Source: Saprospiraceae bacterium
GTDB taxonomy: Bacteria > Bacteroidota > Bacteroidia > Chitinophagales > Saprospiraceae
Direction: 5' to 3'
DNA length: 64,000 nucleotides
Assembly: GCA_017987975.1 (NCBI GenBank)
Contig: JAGNSQ010000002.1
Span: 43,460-107,459, forward strand
Part shown: positions 1-7,784 of the stretch, one piece after another
Numbering within the stretch: the stretch's first letter is position 1
Layout of the letters: each line of letters starts with the position of its first letter
Translations under genes and position numbers: made by a program
The notes under the pieces: generated by a model
Seen by the model: only the letters and a program-made list of their open reading frames with translations
The model's database searches: none
Told to the model about the DNA's origin: nothing

Positions 1-187
1 TGTTAAAAGAATTGGCACCACTATACAGCCACCAAAAAATAAAAATTAAACTAGAGGCAAAATGCAAGCCGGAAGTTAAAAAAGTAATACCTGAAATTAC
101 CTTTTCTCGCTCTGAAGGGATGAAAAGACTTAAAATAAAACCTGTCAACGGGCCTATAATAAAAAGGGGCAATAGTTGATATAACAT
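1..187 (-). CDS. NuoL-like membrane subunit, probable DabB (5' end only)
   Basis: This is the first 62 codons of a gene that runs off the left edge of the window. Its ATG (187-185) shares one base with the stop codon of the upstream DUF2309 gene (TAATG), so translation is probably coupled. The visible protein starts MLYQLLPLFIIGP and has two hydrophobic stretches separated by a charged loop (PSEREK), as expected for the N-terminus of a NuoL/MrpA-like proton-conducting membrane protein. In known DAB systems a NuoL-like DabB partners the DUF2309 protein DabA to take up inorganic carbon using the cation gradient. Family membership is inferred mainly from the neighbour because most of the protein lies outside the window. 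Confidence 0.65.
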   Translation of the reverse strand, partial: MLYQLLPLFIIGPLTGFILSLFIPSEREKVISGITFLTSGLHFASSLIFIFWWLYSGANSFN

Positions 188-2703
188 TATAATTCTTCTT
201 TTAACAAATAGACTGGGAATGAATTTTCACTAGATTCAATTAAGGCAGTTAGGTTATTGGATATAAGAGGTTGGGTGTATAAGCTTTCATACACTTCAAA
301 CTTACCTTTGTTGTACAAATACTGGATGCCATTGTCAGGATCGACGACAACCAGAAATATCCATTTATTGAAAAACCACTGACGGGTAGCAGGATTTGCC
401 AGCAAAACTTTATTAACGATTTCAGGTTTTTGCTCTACAATGACCAATAATCGCATTGGGTCATGAATTTCTATCATTTGTTCCGGTAAGCCAGGCCTCA
501 AATCACCATCAATGCCGTTGGCTACCCCAAAAAGTCCCATCACATTGTGCGCCAGTTTGGTGCCTGCTCCCAACCGTAAATTATCCATCCTTGAAAAATA
601 GTATTCCAAATTGATACCCCCACAAACCGGGGCCACTGCATTTAAAATATTGGTAAGGTACTTGCCATCCGGGTCAATCCTATAATCATATGAATTCATA
701 AAAGCGCGGCGATCCAGAAACAAGCCTCTGCTGAGTGAACGTCTGCCAACAATGCACAAACAGTTGGTGGCATGATTGAGTTCTGGTCTTGGCTCGAACA
801 AGCTAACAGAGCGCCTTTTAACCTTTTCATGGATTTGTGCCGGAGATTGTTTTGTATTGATTAATTCAAACCTTCTCGACCTCTCTTTCGCATTTAAGTG
901 CAGTGCAGTTTGAAAGGTTTTTTTATTCTTATCATGTAAGAGTGCCTGAGATTGTGACAGCAATTGTTCATCATAAAATACAATTTCATCTCTTGACGTA
1001 TCATGCAAAGCACCCATAAAAAGAGTGGTTTCCGGAATATTTAACCCTCTTTCTGACAACAACTTTCTCACCTCTTTGTGATTGGCCATTTTGCAAATTA
1101 CTCTGGCATTAACTGAGCCCGGTCGACCACTACAGGCACCACAATCGTATCCAGCATAATGGGTATTGTTCACGCTGGTAGAACCATGTCCAACAACATA
1201 CACCAAGGGAGCAAAATTATACGTCAGTCCTATACTTTTAAGTAACCCTTCTACTCTGTCGGCCATTTCAACCGGTTTGAATCCAAGCTGCAGATGATCT
1301 TCTATTGGATTATTTTCATCAAATTCATAACACAAATCTGCTTCTTTATCCATATGCCTGAATGATAAACTTGTGGCGGGGCTTACGGATGGTTTTAGTA
1401 TATTGGCTGCCAGTCGCAAAGCAGACCAAAATCCCAATGTCTGGGATATAAGCCAGCCCCAAAGAAAAGAGTGGCTGTGTTTCGTAAAATGCACATCCGT
1501 TTTGCGGTTAACTTTTTGACTAATTTCTTTGACCAGAAATTTAGGTGATAAAGGGGCAGGGCAAACTTTTGTATGAAACTTACCACCTTCCGGCTTAAAA
1601 TAAAATTCAACATTAAAGAAACCGGCAGTGCCATAGGTTCTTGAATATTGATCGAGTTGTTCAATGTATCGCCTTAAGGAACACTCTCTATCATCTATAC
1701 AAAACAATGCCTGAAACGAGGACAAATCGGGTCTGTTTTCTGATACCTTTTTCAAGTAATTGAGTCCTCCTAACACCTGGTCAAAGTAAGACCATTCAAA
1801 TGCCATTTGCCACAACCTTAAAATTTCCTGAACTTCAGTGTGTTCTGTCTTTTCGAACAAATGTTCTTTTCCAGCAGGCAGGTGATGAACCAAAGGGGCC
1901 CAGATAGGGCCAAATTTGTTATCAAGAGCATCAATTTCAAGCAGCAATTCAAATAAAATCAAGCCTCTTAAACGAATCTTTTTATAACTTATAAGTGTTT
2001 CCGGGCTTTCTTCCACTTTTGCAACCAGGCCTGACCAACCTGGATGCGCAAACTGTTGGTCGAAAAGATAATGTTCATACCATCTTTCATCTCCTACGAG
2101 TATTTTCAAAAGATCTGCAATAGATGTTTCTTGTGCCAACAACAGGTTTCTGGCTCTCTCTGTTTTAAAAATACTTACAAGACCATTCTTTTCAATTTCA
2201 CGCACTGAGTCGATAAACCCTTTTTCAGTGTTGGGGAAATGCCTAATGGCAATACCCTGATCTAAATAGCTGCAAAGGATCCTAAAAAGCACCGGATGAA
2301 TTTCCAAATCCAGATCAATACGATATGATTTCTTCCAAAAAGATCTGATCTCACCGATGCGTTGAGTTAATTCAAACTTATAATTACCATTAATCATGGC
2401 ATTTTTCCAAAAATCACCATCAGCTACTTTCTCTCTTTGAAGAATCTGGGCAATTACGTCTTCATTGATTCTTCCCTCTTTGAACATCTTTCGATACTCT
2501 TCCAATGAAAAAGTAACCTTGTATCCAAAAATCTGGGAAGCCATTTGAATGCCTTCAAAAAAGTCAGAATCCTGAAAGGCATGCAAAGTATTGTGATGAA
2601 TAAAGTCCTTTAAGGGTGCCTGTGAGGGCAAAAAGTGTTTTAATTTGTGCAAAGTATCTTCCTCCGAAAATACAACACCGGGTGCTAATGCATCTCTTAC
2701 CAT
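187..2703 (-). CDS. dabA: DUF2309 family protein, DabA-like inorganic carbon transporter subunit
   Basis: An 838-residue protein of the DUF2309/DabA (UPF0753) family. DabA is a peripheral zinc protein related to beta-carbonic anhydrases that works with the membrane protein DabB to energise CO2 hydration and bicarbonate accumulation. The expected zinc and active-site segments are visible: FCIDDRECS near residue 335, GHGSTSVNN near 506 and YDCGACSGRPG near 518, supplying the Cys, Asp, His and Cys set. The ATG at 2703 gives MVRDALAPG; length is normal for the family. It is followed with a one-base overlap by the probable dabB gene; the order dabA then dabB is the reverse of the dabB-dabA order of the best-known operons. 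Transport of carbon is inferred from the family and not tested here. Confidence 0.85.
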   Translation of the reverse strand: MVRDALAPGVVFSEEDTLHKLKHFLPSQAPLKDFIHHNTLHAFQDSDFFEGIQMASQIFGYKVTFSLEEYRKMFKEGRINEDVIAQILQREKVADGDFWKNAMINGNYKFELTQRIGEIRSFWKKSYRIDLDLEIHPVLFRILCSYLDQGIAIRHFPNTEKGFIDSVREIEKNGLVSIFKTERARNLLLAQETSIADLLKILVGDERWYEHYLFDQQFAHPGWSGLVAKVEESPETLISYKKIRLRGLILFELLLEIDALDNKFGPIWAPLVHHLPAGKEHLFEKTEHTEVQEILRLWQMAFEWSYFDQVLGGLNYLKKVSENRPDLSSFQALFCIDDRECSLRRYIEQLDQYSRTYGTAGFFNVEFYFKPEGGKFHTKVCPAPLSPKFLVKEISQKVNRKTDVHFTKHSHSFLWGWLISQTLGFWSALRLAANILKPSVSPATSLSFRHMDKEADLCYEFDENNPIEDHLQLGFKPVEMADRVEGLLKSIGLTYNFAPLVYVVGHGSTSVNNTHYAGYDCGACSGRPGSVNARVICKMANHKEVRKLLSERGLNIPETTLFMGALHDTSRDEIVFYDEQLLSQSQALLHDKNKKTFQTALHLNAKERSRRFELINTKQSPAQIHEKVKRRSVSLFEPRPELNHATNCLCIVGRRSLSRGLFLDRRAFMNSYDYRIDPDGKYLTNILNAVAPVCGGINLEYYFSRMDNLRLGAGTKLAHNVMGLFGVANGIDGDLRPGLPEQMIEIHDPMRLLVIVEQKPEIVNKVLLANPATRQWFFNKWIFLVVVDPDNGIQYLYNKGKFEVYESLYTQPLISNNLTALIESSENSFPVYLLKEEL

Positions 2704-2822
2704 AATTTATAGCAATAAAAAAAGAATTGAATCCTTTAAAGTAAAAAACGGAAAATCGTAAAATTGTGAAAAAGTCAAACCAGAAACAGCATGACTTAAT
2801 GTATACTCAATACGAGCATAAT

Positions 2823-3206
2823 TTATGTGAGAGAGGTACTATCGAATCGCCATTGACAAAAGAGAGTATACAATGGCAATTGCAAAAATTGATCAATAGA
2901 TAAATAACATCTATGATAATCTGAAAGTGGGATTAAGGTACTTGTAACAACAGATGTTAGCTTACTGTGAGGAAGTTCATCATCTACTGATTCGTCAAGT
3001 TCAATATATTCACATAATGAAGCAAATGCATCCAGCTTCGTGTTAGGAAAAAGGCAATCAGATCCTTTTTTCAGTAAAATTTCTGAACCTCCTGTAAGAG
3101 AACCACCATTGGTAAATTCTAAATGGCTCCCGGATGCAGCAGCGCTTTGAATCCCTATTAGTAGAAATAAGAAATATTTAAAAATAATATTTATCAATAC
3201 CCTCAA
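2823..3206 (-). CDS. Small secreted protein of unknown function
   Basis: A 127-residue ORF that I do not recognise. It begins with a hydrophobic signal-peptide-like segment (about residues 5-23, ending AAASG), followed by an acidic middle (DESVDDE) and a hydrophobic, aromatic C-terminal stretch around residues 100-117 that could be a second membrane segment. A full Bacteroidota promoter (TTTG, 17 bases, TACATTTG) ends 19 bases before the ATG, which is the main reason to believe the gene is real. It stands alone between mscL and dabA. No function is proposed. Confidence 0.5.
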   Translation of the reverse strand: MRVLINIIFKYFLFLLIGIQSAAASGSHLEFTNGGSLTGGSEILLKKGSDCLFPNTKLDAFASLCEYIELDESVDDELPHSKLTSVVTSTLIPLSDYHRCYLSIDQFLQLPLYTLFCQWRFDSTSLT

Positions 3207-3225
3207 CTAATGAAATTTCATTGGG

Positions 3226-3254
3226 CAAATGTAATTAAATTTAAATATATCAAA
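3226..3254 (-). promoter_or_regulatory. Bacteroidota promoter of the small secreted protein
   Basis: On the minus strand, TTTG (3254-3251), a 17-base spacer and TACATTTG (3233-3226) match the Bacteroidota -33/-7 consensus TTTG/TAnnTTTG. The predicted transcription start, about 6 bases further on, leaves a leader of only some 13 bases before the ATG at 3206. Confidence 0.6.
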
Positions 3255-3362
3255 ATAATATTTTGTAGTAAAAAAACTTAACCAACTGTTAATAATTCAA
3301 AAATCGCATAAGGGTCAAAACAAAATTTTGCTTCACTCATGCCATTTTGTTTGGAAAAAAAG

Positions 3363-3402
3363 AAAAAAAAAGGCGCTGATTGGAGTCAGCGCCTTTTTTA
3401 TT
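3363..3402 (-). terminator. Rho-independent terminator after mscL
   Basis: A perfect 9-bp stem (AGGCGCTGA 3371-3379 with TCAGCGCCT 3386-3394) with a six-base loop is flanked by A and T tracts on both sides, so it can work in both directions. It abuts the mscL stop codon (3401-3403); on the minus strand the stem is followed by nine T residues. Confidence 0.9.
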
Positions 3403-3799
3403 ACTTTTTCAATAAATCTCGAATCTCCGTCAAAAGATCAATATCACTGGGACCGGCCGGAGGTGCTTCTGCAGGCTTCCTGGCGGCATTCATTGCTTTA
3501 ACCACAATAAATAAAACAGCACCTATGGTAACCAAACTAATAATGGATGTAATCCAACGACCATAAAAGATGGCCACTTCTGGTTTGATTTCTTTACCAT
3601 CGGCACCCATTTCTGCGGCAGCCAAGACCATTTTCATGTGTGAAAAGTCTATACCTCCGGATAAGTATCCTACTATGGGCATCGCAATGTCAGCCACAAA
3701 GCCATTAACTACAGCGCCAACCGCTCCAGCTAAAATAACACCAACGGCAAAGTCGATAACATTGCCAGTCATGATAAATTTTTTAAATTCTTTCCACAT
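3401..3799 (-). CDS. mscL: Large-conductance mechanosensitive channel MscL
   Basis: A 132-residue protein with the MscL layout: a short amphipathic N-terminal helix (MWKEFKKFIMTGN), a glycine/alanine/valine-rich pore helix TM1 (about residues 14-45, with VGVILAGAVGAVV), a periplasmic loop, TM2 (about 83-104) and a charged C-terminal helix (DIDLLTEIRDLLKK). MscL is a homopentameric inner-membrane channel that opens on membrane tension to release osmolytes after osmotic downshock. Length is typical. It has its own terminator and lies 46 bases downstream of the lipoprotein gene at 5042, so the two might be co-transcribed. Confidence 0.95.
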   Translation of the reverse strand: MWKEFKKFIMTGNVIDFAVGVILAGAVGAVVNGFVADIAMPIVGYLSGGIDFSHMKMVLAAAEMGADGKEIKPEVAIFYGRWITSIISLVTIGAVLFIVVKAMNAARKPAEAPPAGPSDIDLLTEIRDLLKK

Positions 3800-3845
3800 G
3801 GTTTATGATTTAATTATTAAAAGTGAAAGCTAATATATTAAAAAA

Positions 3846-5042
3846 TTACCATTTAATACTCACTTCAAATTTATCCGTATTGTCGGTTGGAGTAACAGTG
3901 ACCTTGTCTATTTGCAAAAAGTAGTATCTGTCTTCCTTTTTTACAACAAAAATATCATTGACCAATACTTTATTGGGAGTAGGTCCACTTACAGGGCTAC
4001 CCAGATTCCAGTAATTGAGAATTTGTTCCTTTACGTAGATATCGGAAATATCTATGACCTGAATTACACGTCTTAGCTCAGCAGATCCTGCGGCAGAAAT
4101 CTTTTGTTTCCAATTGTTTGCCAAAGGTAAGGCGGCATCAATGCCTTCGTCTTTTATCTCGGCTTCAGCATCGTCACTACCGGTACTGATGCCCATATCC
4201 AGATCAAGTCCCCCGGTACCTTGCGGGCCTGCTGCATTTAAAAGAACACCGGTAGCAACAAAATCCAGTTTAGTTCCCACATAGGCAACCACATCATATT
4301 CCGTAAAGCCACCTAAGGTGTCAGTAAACGTAAATGTATATTGCCATTTTCCTATAGTAGCCGGCAAAACCACAGAAACTACATTACTTACAAATCCATC
4401 TATTTTATTTGAAGGTAAAAATTCAGGATTGCTAAAAAAAGGAATACCATCAAATTTCAAGCGGGAAACATCTGTAATGATCACCCCATTTTCTTTTACC
4501 GAAATTGTGCTTAAAGGGGCAGATCCTGTTGTTACAGAAAATCTAAAACCATAATCAGTACCAGGTGCAACTGCGTTAACCGGATTGACAGCACTGTAAC
4601 CTATAACAGGTCCTTGCTTGGTTGCCTTAATCATTCGTGATACAGATACCCGATTCCCATCATTGTCAATCAATGTAATGGTGATTTTTGTGACGATGTC
4701 TGCATAAAGAGTGCGCAACCTTACTTCCGCTGTGAACCCCTGGCGGTCATTGGTCAGTAATAAGATGGGATTTGCGGCTACTGCAGTGCCTTTGAACCTT
4801 ATTCTGTCAAAAGAAACCTTTACGTCATTCTCAAATACCTCAATGCCATTAAGCTCAGCACTGCCCTTAATTCCACTAATATTGATGCTGGCAAATTGAT
4901 TGGCGACCGCTTTTAAAGTATCATTGGCAGCTGTTGTAGTCGTCAGGTTGGGATCCATTTGCACTATTGGCTCATCCCCACATGCTGACAGGAAAAGAGT
5001 AAAACAGATAATGACAATCGAAAAAGAAAACAAGGGTTTCAT
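3846..5042 (-). CDS. Putative lipoprotein of unknown function
   Basis: A 398-residue protein with a clear lipoprotein signal: a hydrophobic segment followed by FLSAC with the lipidated cysteine at residue 21 (next residues GDEP). The rest is rich in beta-prone sequence, with two stretches that resemble Ig-like or PKD-type beta-sandwich repeats (around residues 50-150 and 150-255), then a C-terminal region of about 130 residues starting near the glycine-rich GPQGTGGLDLDMG. No catalytic motif was seen. It probably sits in the outer membrane. I do not recognise a named family. It precedes mscL on the same strand. Confidence 0.75.
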   Translation of the reverse strand: MKPLFSFSIVIICFTLFLSACGDEPIVQMDPNLTTTTAANDTLKAVANQFASINISGIKGSAELNGIEVFENDVKVSFDRIRFKGTAVAANPILLLTNDRQGFTAEVRLRTLYADIVTKITITLIDNDGNRVSVSRMIKATKQGPVIGYSAVNPVNAVAPGTDYGFRFSVTTGSAPLSTISVKENGVIITDVSRLKFDGIPFFSNPEFLPSNKIDGFVSNVVSVVLPATIGKWQYTFTFTDTLGGFTEYDVVAYVGTKLDFVATGVLLNAAGPQGTGGLDLDMGISTGSDDAEAEIKDEGIDAALPLANNWKQKISAAGSAELRRVIQVIDISDIYVKEQILNYWNLGSPVSGPTPNKVLVNDIFVVKKEDRYYFLQIDKVTVTPTDNTDKFEVSIKW

Positions 5043-5096
5043 AGATGGATTTTTTAGTTGATACTTCTATAACGTATTTCGCTTCAATTTAGGGTG

Positions 5097-5504
5097 TTAT
5101 TCTTCCTCATCTTCTTCCTTTGCCGTAAGGAAGCCAATATCGTTGAGGTTGTTAAACCACTTGATTACTTTTTTCACATCTCCCGGATAAACCCTGTCTT
5201 TATCATAGTCAGGCAAAATATTGGCAAAATAAGACATTAACTCAGGGCCTGAAGATTTTACAGAAATTGGGGGCAGATCTGCCATTTTATCCATCATAAT
5301 CTGAAAGATATCTTTGAGATCAACGGTATCTTTCATGGTGTAAATACCAACCGTTTCCAAAGGCGTAAACTGGTGGGTACGCACCGAAAAGAAAGAGGAT
5401 TTACCGGATACCGGGTCTTTAAGAATTAAGCCATTGTTACGAGATGAAACAAGGGTCATTAAACCCGGATGACCGCTTACGGCTACTACATTTTTTAACT
5501 TCAT
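5097..5504 (-). CDS. DUF5606 family protein
   Basis: A 135-residue cytosolic protein starting MKLKNVVAVSGHPGL, with HQFTPLETVGIYT in the middle and a C-terminal half containing SYFANILPDYDKDRVYPGD and KKVIKWFNNLNDIG, ending in an acidic EEDEEE tail. This is the pattern of the small DUF5606 family, common in Bacteroidota and without a known function. An in-frame upstream ATG at 5558 exists, but it falls inside a perfect -7 promoter element (5556-5563), so transcripts would start after it; the ATG at 5504 also matches the start of the conserved domain. It appears to be a single-gene unit. Confidence 0.75.
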   Translation of the reverse strand: MKLKNVVAVSGHPGLMTLVSSRNNGLILKDPVSGKSSFFSVRTHQFTPLETVGIYTMKDTVDLKDIFQIMMDKMADLPPISVKSSGPELMSYFANILPDYDKDRVYPGDVKKVIKWFNNLNDIGFLTAKEEDEEE

Positions 5505-5555
5505 GGTTTTGCTGTGCTTTCTGAGGAAGATTGGTAAAAATTTATTTTGAGGCCG

Positions 5556-5585
5556 CAAAGATATTTACCCTGTATTGAATATCAA
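5556..5585 (-). promoter_or_regulatory. Bacteroidota promoter of the DUF5606 gene
   Basis: On the minus strand, TTG (5585-5583), 19 bases, then TATCTTTG (5563-5556). The expected transcription start near 5549 gives a leader of about 45 bases to the ATG at 5504 and rules out the longer ORF start at 5558. Confidence 0.65.
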
Positions 5586-5649
5586 TCAAATCTATTGGCT
5601 AAATGTTATTAAAAGACAACAAATAACGCAATTCATTAAAAATCAACAT

Positions 5650-6966
5650 CTAAACCTTTGCAATTCTGACCGAGAGTTTTTTAATTTTGTGATTACCTTC
5701 AGAAATTAAGGTACATGCCTCTTCTTTAAGAGCTATGAGTGCCTGGTGTTCGCCCAAATCAATTGATCCAATTTGACCTGCTTCTATCTGACAGCTTTGG
5801 GTTAGAAAACCGACAATATCTGACTTGCTTATTTTATCCTTCCTACCTTTATTGATTTGCCAGGTTGTCATGGATTCTGCAATTTCCAAATTTTTCTCCA
5901 ACGAAGGAAAATATTCAGCGGGAATGGGTGAAAGAAAACCAGGTAGGTCTTCTCCTTCAAATCTGATAAAGTAGATATCACCATCACTGCCCATCCTGCC
6001 TGTTCTCCCATTTCTGTGTACCATTTCTTCTGCTTTGTGCGGAAAATGGTAGTGAACTACAAAACGGGCCAACGGAATATCCAGTCCCCTTGCTGCCAGA
6101 TCCGTTGCCACTAAAATATTGACGGTGCCATTCCTAAACTTTGAAATTACGGTCTCCCGTTCAAATTGATCGAGGCCCCCATGAAAAACAGCTGCATTAA
6201 AATGTGCCCTTTGTAAAGAATCACCTACTCTGTCGGCCGATTCTTTGTGATTGACAAATACGATTACTTTTTGTCCCCCAATGTCGTTCAACAGATGACT
6301 AACTATTTCCAGCTTGTCCTTTGAAGTAGAATTGACCATCCATGTCTTCACCCTTCCTCTTTTCTCGAGGGTATCAAACTCAAAATTTTGCCAGTCAGTT
6401 CTTTTTTCAAGCAAGGGAAGCTGACTGTCTTTGGTAGCTGATGTCAATACCACTTGATTTTGTTCGGATGTAAATGCATCTATGAGTGCTTTCATTTCTT
6501 CTTTAAAACCGATCTCAAGAGATTTATCATATTCATCCAGGACAACAGTGGCGAAAACCCCATTTAACACGGAATTTCTATGGTGATCACTCAATCTACC
6601 CGGGGTTCCTATAATAAGGTCGGGATTTCGCTGCATGGCTAAAATTTCACGGTGTCTGTTGTTACCTCCATAACTCAAAACCACCGATAGTCCGGAACCC
6701 AGATTTCTGGCTACCTGTGCGGTTTGGATGGCAAGTTCGCGTGTAGGCACGATGATGAGTGCTCTCTGTTTTTGTTGGCTGATACGCAAAACCAAGGGAA
6801 GTAAAAAAGCCAATGTCTTCCCAGAACCTGTTGGTGCCGTAAGCCAGACATCCTCGCCCGAGAATAGCGGATCAAAAACTTTTTGCTGCATTCCCGTCAA
6901 AGAGCTATGTCCCAGCTTTGTCAGGAGTCGGTCAATTTCGTTTTTATATTGGTCGTAGTGAGACAA
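5650..6966 (-). CDS. DEAD-box ATP-dependent RNA helicase with DbpA-type C-terminal domain
   Basis: A 438-residue superfamily 2 helicase. Motifs in order: Q-motif region (SSLTGMQQKV), Walker A APTGSGKT (44-51), PTRELA, GTPGRL, DEYD in place of DEAD (144-147), TSAT, VFVNHKESADR, ATDLAARGLDIP and HRNGRTGRMG. The last 65 or so residues look like the small DbpA/CsdA RNA-binding domain (GQIGSIDLGEHQALIAL), suggesting a role on structured rRNA in ribosome assembly. The start is a TTG at 6966: an in-frame stop lies 15 bases upstream and no ATG occurs before the Q motif. The gene begins 15 bases after the mqnB stop, so it is probably co-transcribed with it. Confidence 0.85.
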   Translation of the reverse strand: MSHYDQYKNEIDRLLTKLGHSSLTGMQQKVFDPLFSGEDVWLTAPTGSGKTLAFLLPLVLRISQQKQRALIIVPTRELAIQTAQVARNLGSGLSVVLSYGGNNRHREILAMQRNPDLIIGTPGRLSDHHRNSVLNGVFATVVLDEYDKSLEIGFKEEMKALIDAFTSEQNQVVLTSATKDSQLPLLEKRTDWQNFEFDTLEKRGRVKTWMVNSTSKDKLEIVSHLLNDIGGQKVIVFVNHKESADRVGDSLQRAHFNAAVFHGGLDQFERETVISKFRNGTVNILVATDLAARGLDIPLARFVVHYHFPHKAEEMVHRNGRTGRMGSDGDIYFIRFEGEDLPGFLSPIPAEYFPSLEKNLEIAESMTTWQINKGRKDKISKSDIVGFLTQSCQIEAGQIGSIDLGEHQALIALKEEACTLISEGNHKIKKLSVRIAKV

Positions 6967-6981
6967 ATTGAATATGCAATT

Positions 6982-7653
6982 TTATTTTTGTTGAATAAGA
7001 CGAATCACTTCATCATTTAAATTATCGATGGCCTTGGCTAATTCCCATGCAGCCCTGTTTCTGGGTTCTACTTTGTTGGAGATTGCTCTGATTTGCAGGC
7101 ACCTTTTATCCATTTGTCGACAGGCATAAAAAAAGGCCGCTCCTTCCATACTTTCAATATCCGCATTGTATTTTTTTACAATTCGGTCAATCGAATCTGC
7201 ATATCCATGCACTTTGTTGACAGTTATTGACCGGACTTCTTTCAAGCCAGTTTTTAATACCTGCTTACCCGGCTTTAACCACCCATCTTCGAAGGGGTAG
7301 CCGTCTTTTTCACATAGATCCATTTCATACACATCTGTGAAACTGCCATCGGCTTCTTCGACCCCCAGATCTGCAAAACGATCAGAAACCACTTCTACAA
7401 CAGCACCTAAGGCCAAATCTGACTTAAAACTGCCTGCCACCCCGATCTGAATAGCAAGGTCAACTTCTTTTATGAATTCACTTCTTGCTAAAGCCAATGC
7501 TGTATTGACCATGCCAACTCCGGTTACCAGCGGATGAATGGTATGTTGATTGTATTCAAAATGAAAGAAAGAATGCCGCACAGCATTTTCCTCCAAAAAT
7601 TGAAGGAGGGGGGCCATTTCATAGGTAGTGGCGCTCACCATAAGCAACCGCAT
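6982..7653 (-). CDS. mqnB: Futalosine hydrolase
   Basis: A 223-residue member of the nucleoside phosphorylase/MTAN-like fold. MqnB splits futalosine into hypoxanthine and dehypoxanthine futalosine in the futalosine route to menaquinone. Visible features: VTGVGMVNTALALA near residue 45, IQIGVAGSF near 90, and the DIESMEGAAFFYACRQ segment near 165 with the Glu that binds the ribose; RAISNKVEPRN follows. This last segment is characteristic of futalosine hydrolases as against MTA/SAH nucleosidases. It is the first gene of a probable two-gene unit with the downstream helicase. Its presence suggests menaquinone is made by the futalosine route and not by the classical MenF-D-H-C-E-B route. Confidence 0.8.
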   Translation of the reverse strand: MRLLMVSATTYEMAPLLQFLEENAVRHSFFHFEYNQHTIHPLVTGVGMVNTALALARSEFIKEVDLAIQIGVAGSFKSDLALGAVVEVVSDRFADLGVEEADGSFTDVYEMDLCEKDGYPFEDGWLKPGKQVLKTGLKEVRSITVNKVHGYADSIDRIVKKYNADIESMEGAAFFYACRQMDKRCLQIRAISNKVEPRNRAAWELAKAIDNLNDEVIRLIQQK

Positions 7654-7744
7654 ATCAAAAAGTTTTGAGCAAGATAGGAAATAGTTTTATACTTTATTAA
7701 CAAAATAATATTCCGTTTAGGAGTTAAGTCAATGCCGCATACCG

Positions 7745-7752
7745 TATTTTTG
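7745..7752 (+). promoter_or_regulatory. -7 promoter element of the ABC-F gene
   Basis: TATTTTTG matches TAnnTTTG and lies 32 bases before the ATG at 7785. I see no well-placed TTTG -33 element (the closest, TTTA at 7716, is too far upstream). Confidence 0.4.
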
Positions 7753-7784
7753 TCACTTGATTTTGAATTTCAAAAAATTATTAC

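Noticed and set aside
3339..3566. Plus-strand ORF opposite mscL (75 codons)
   Set aside because: It runs through the mscL terminator and antisense to mscL; the lysine run is the terminator A tract.
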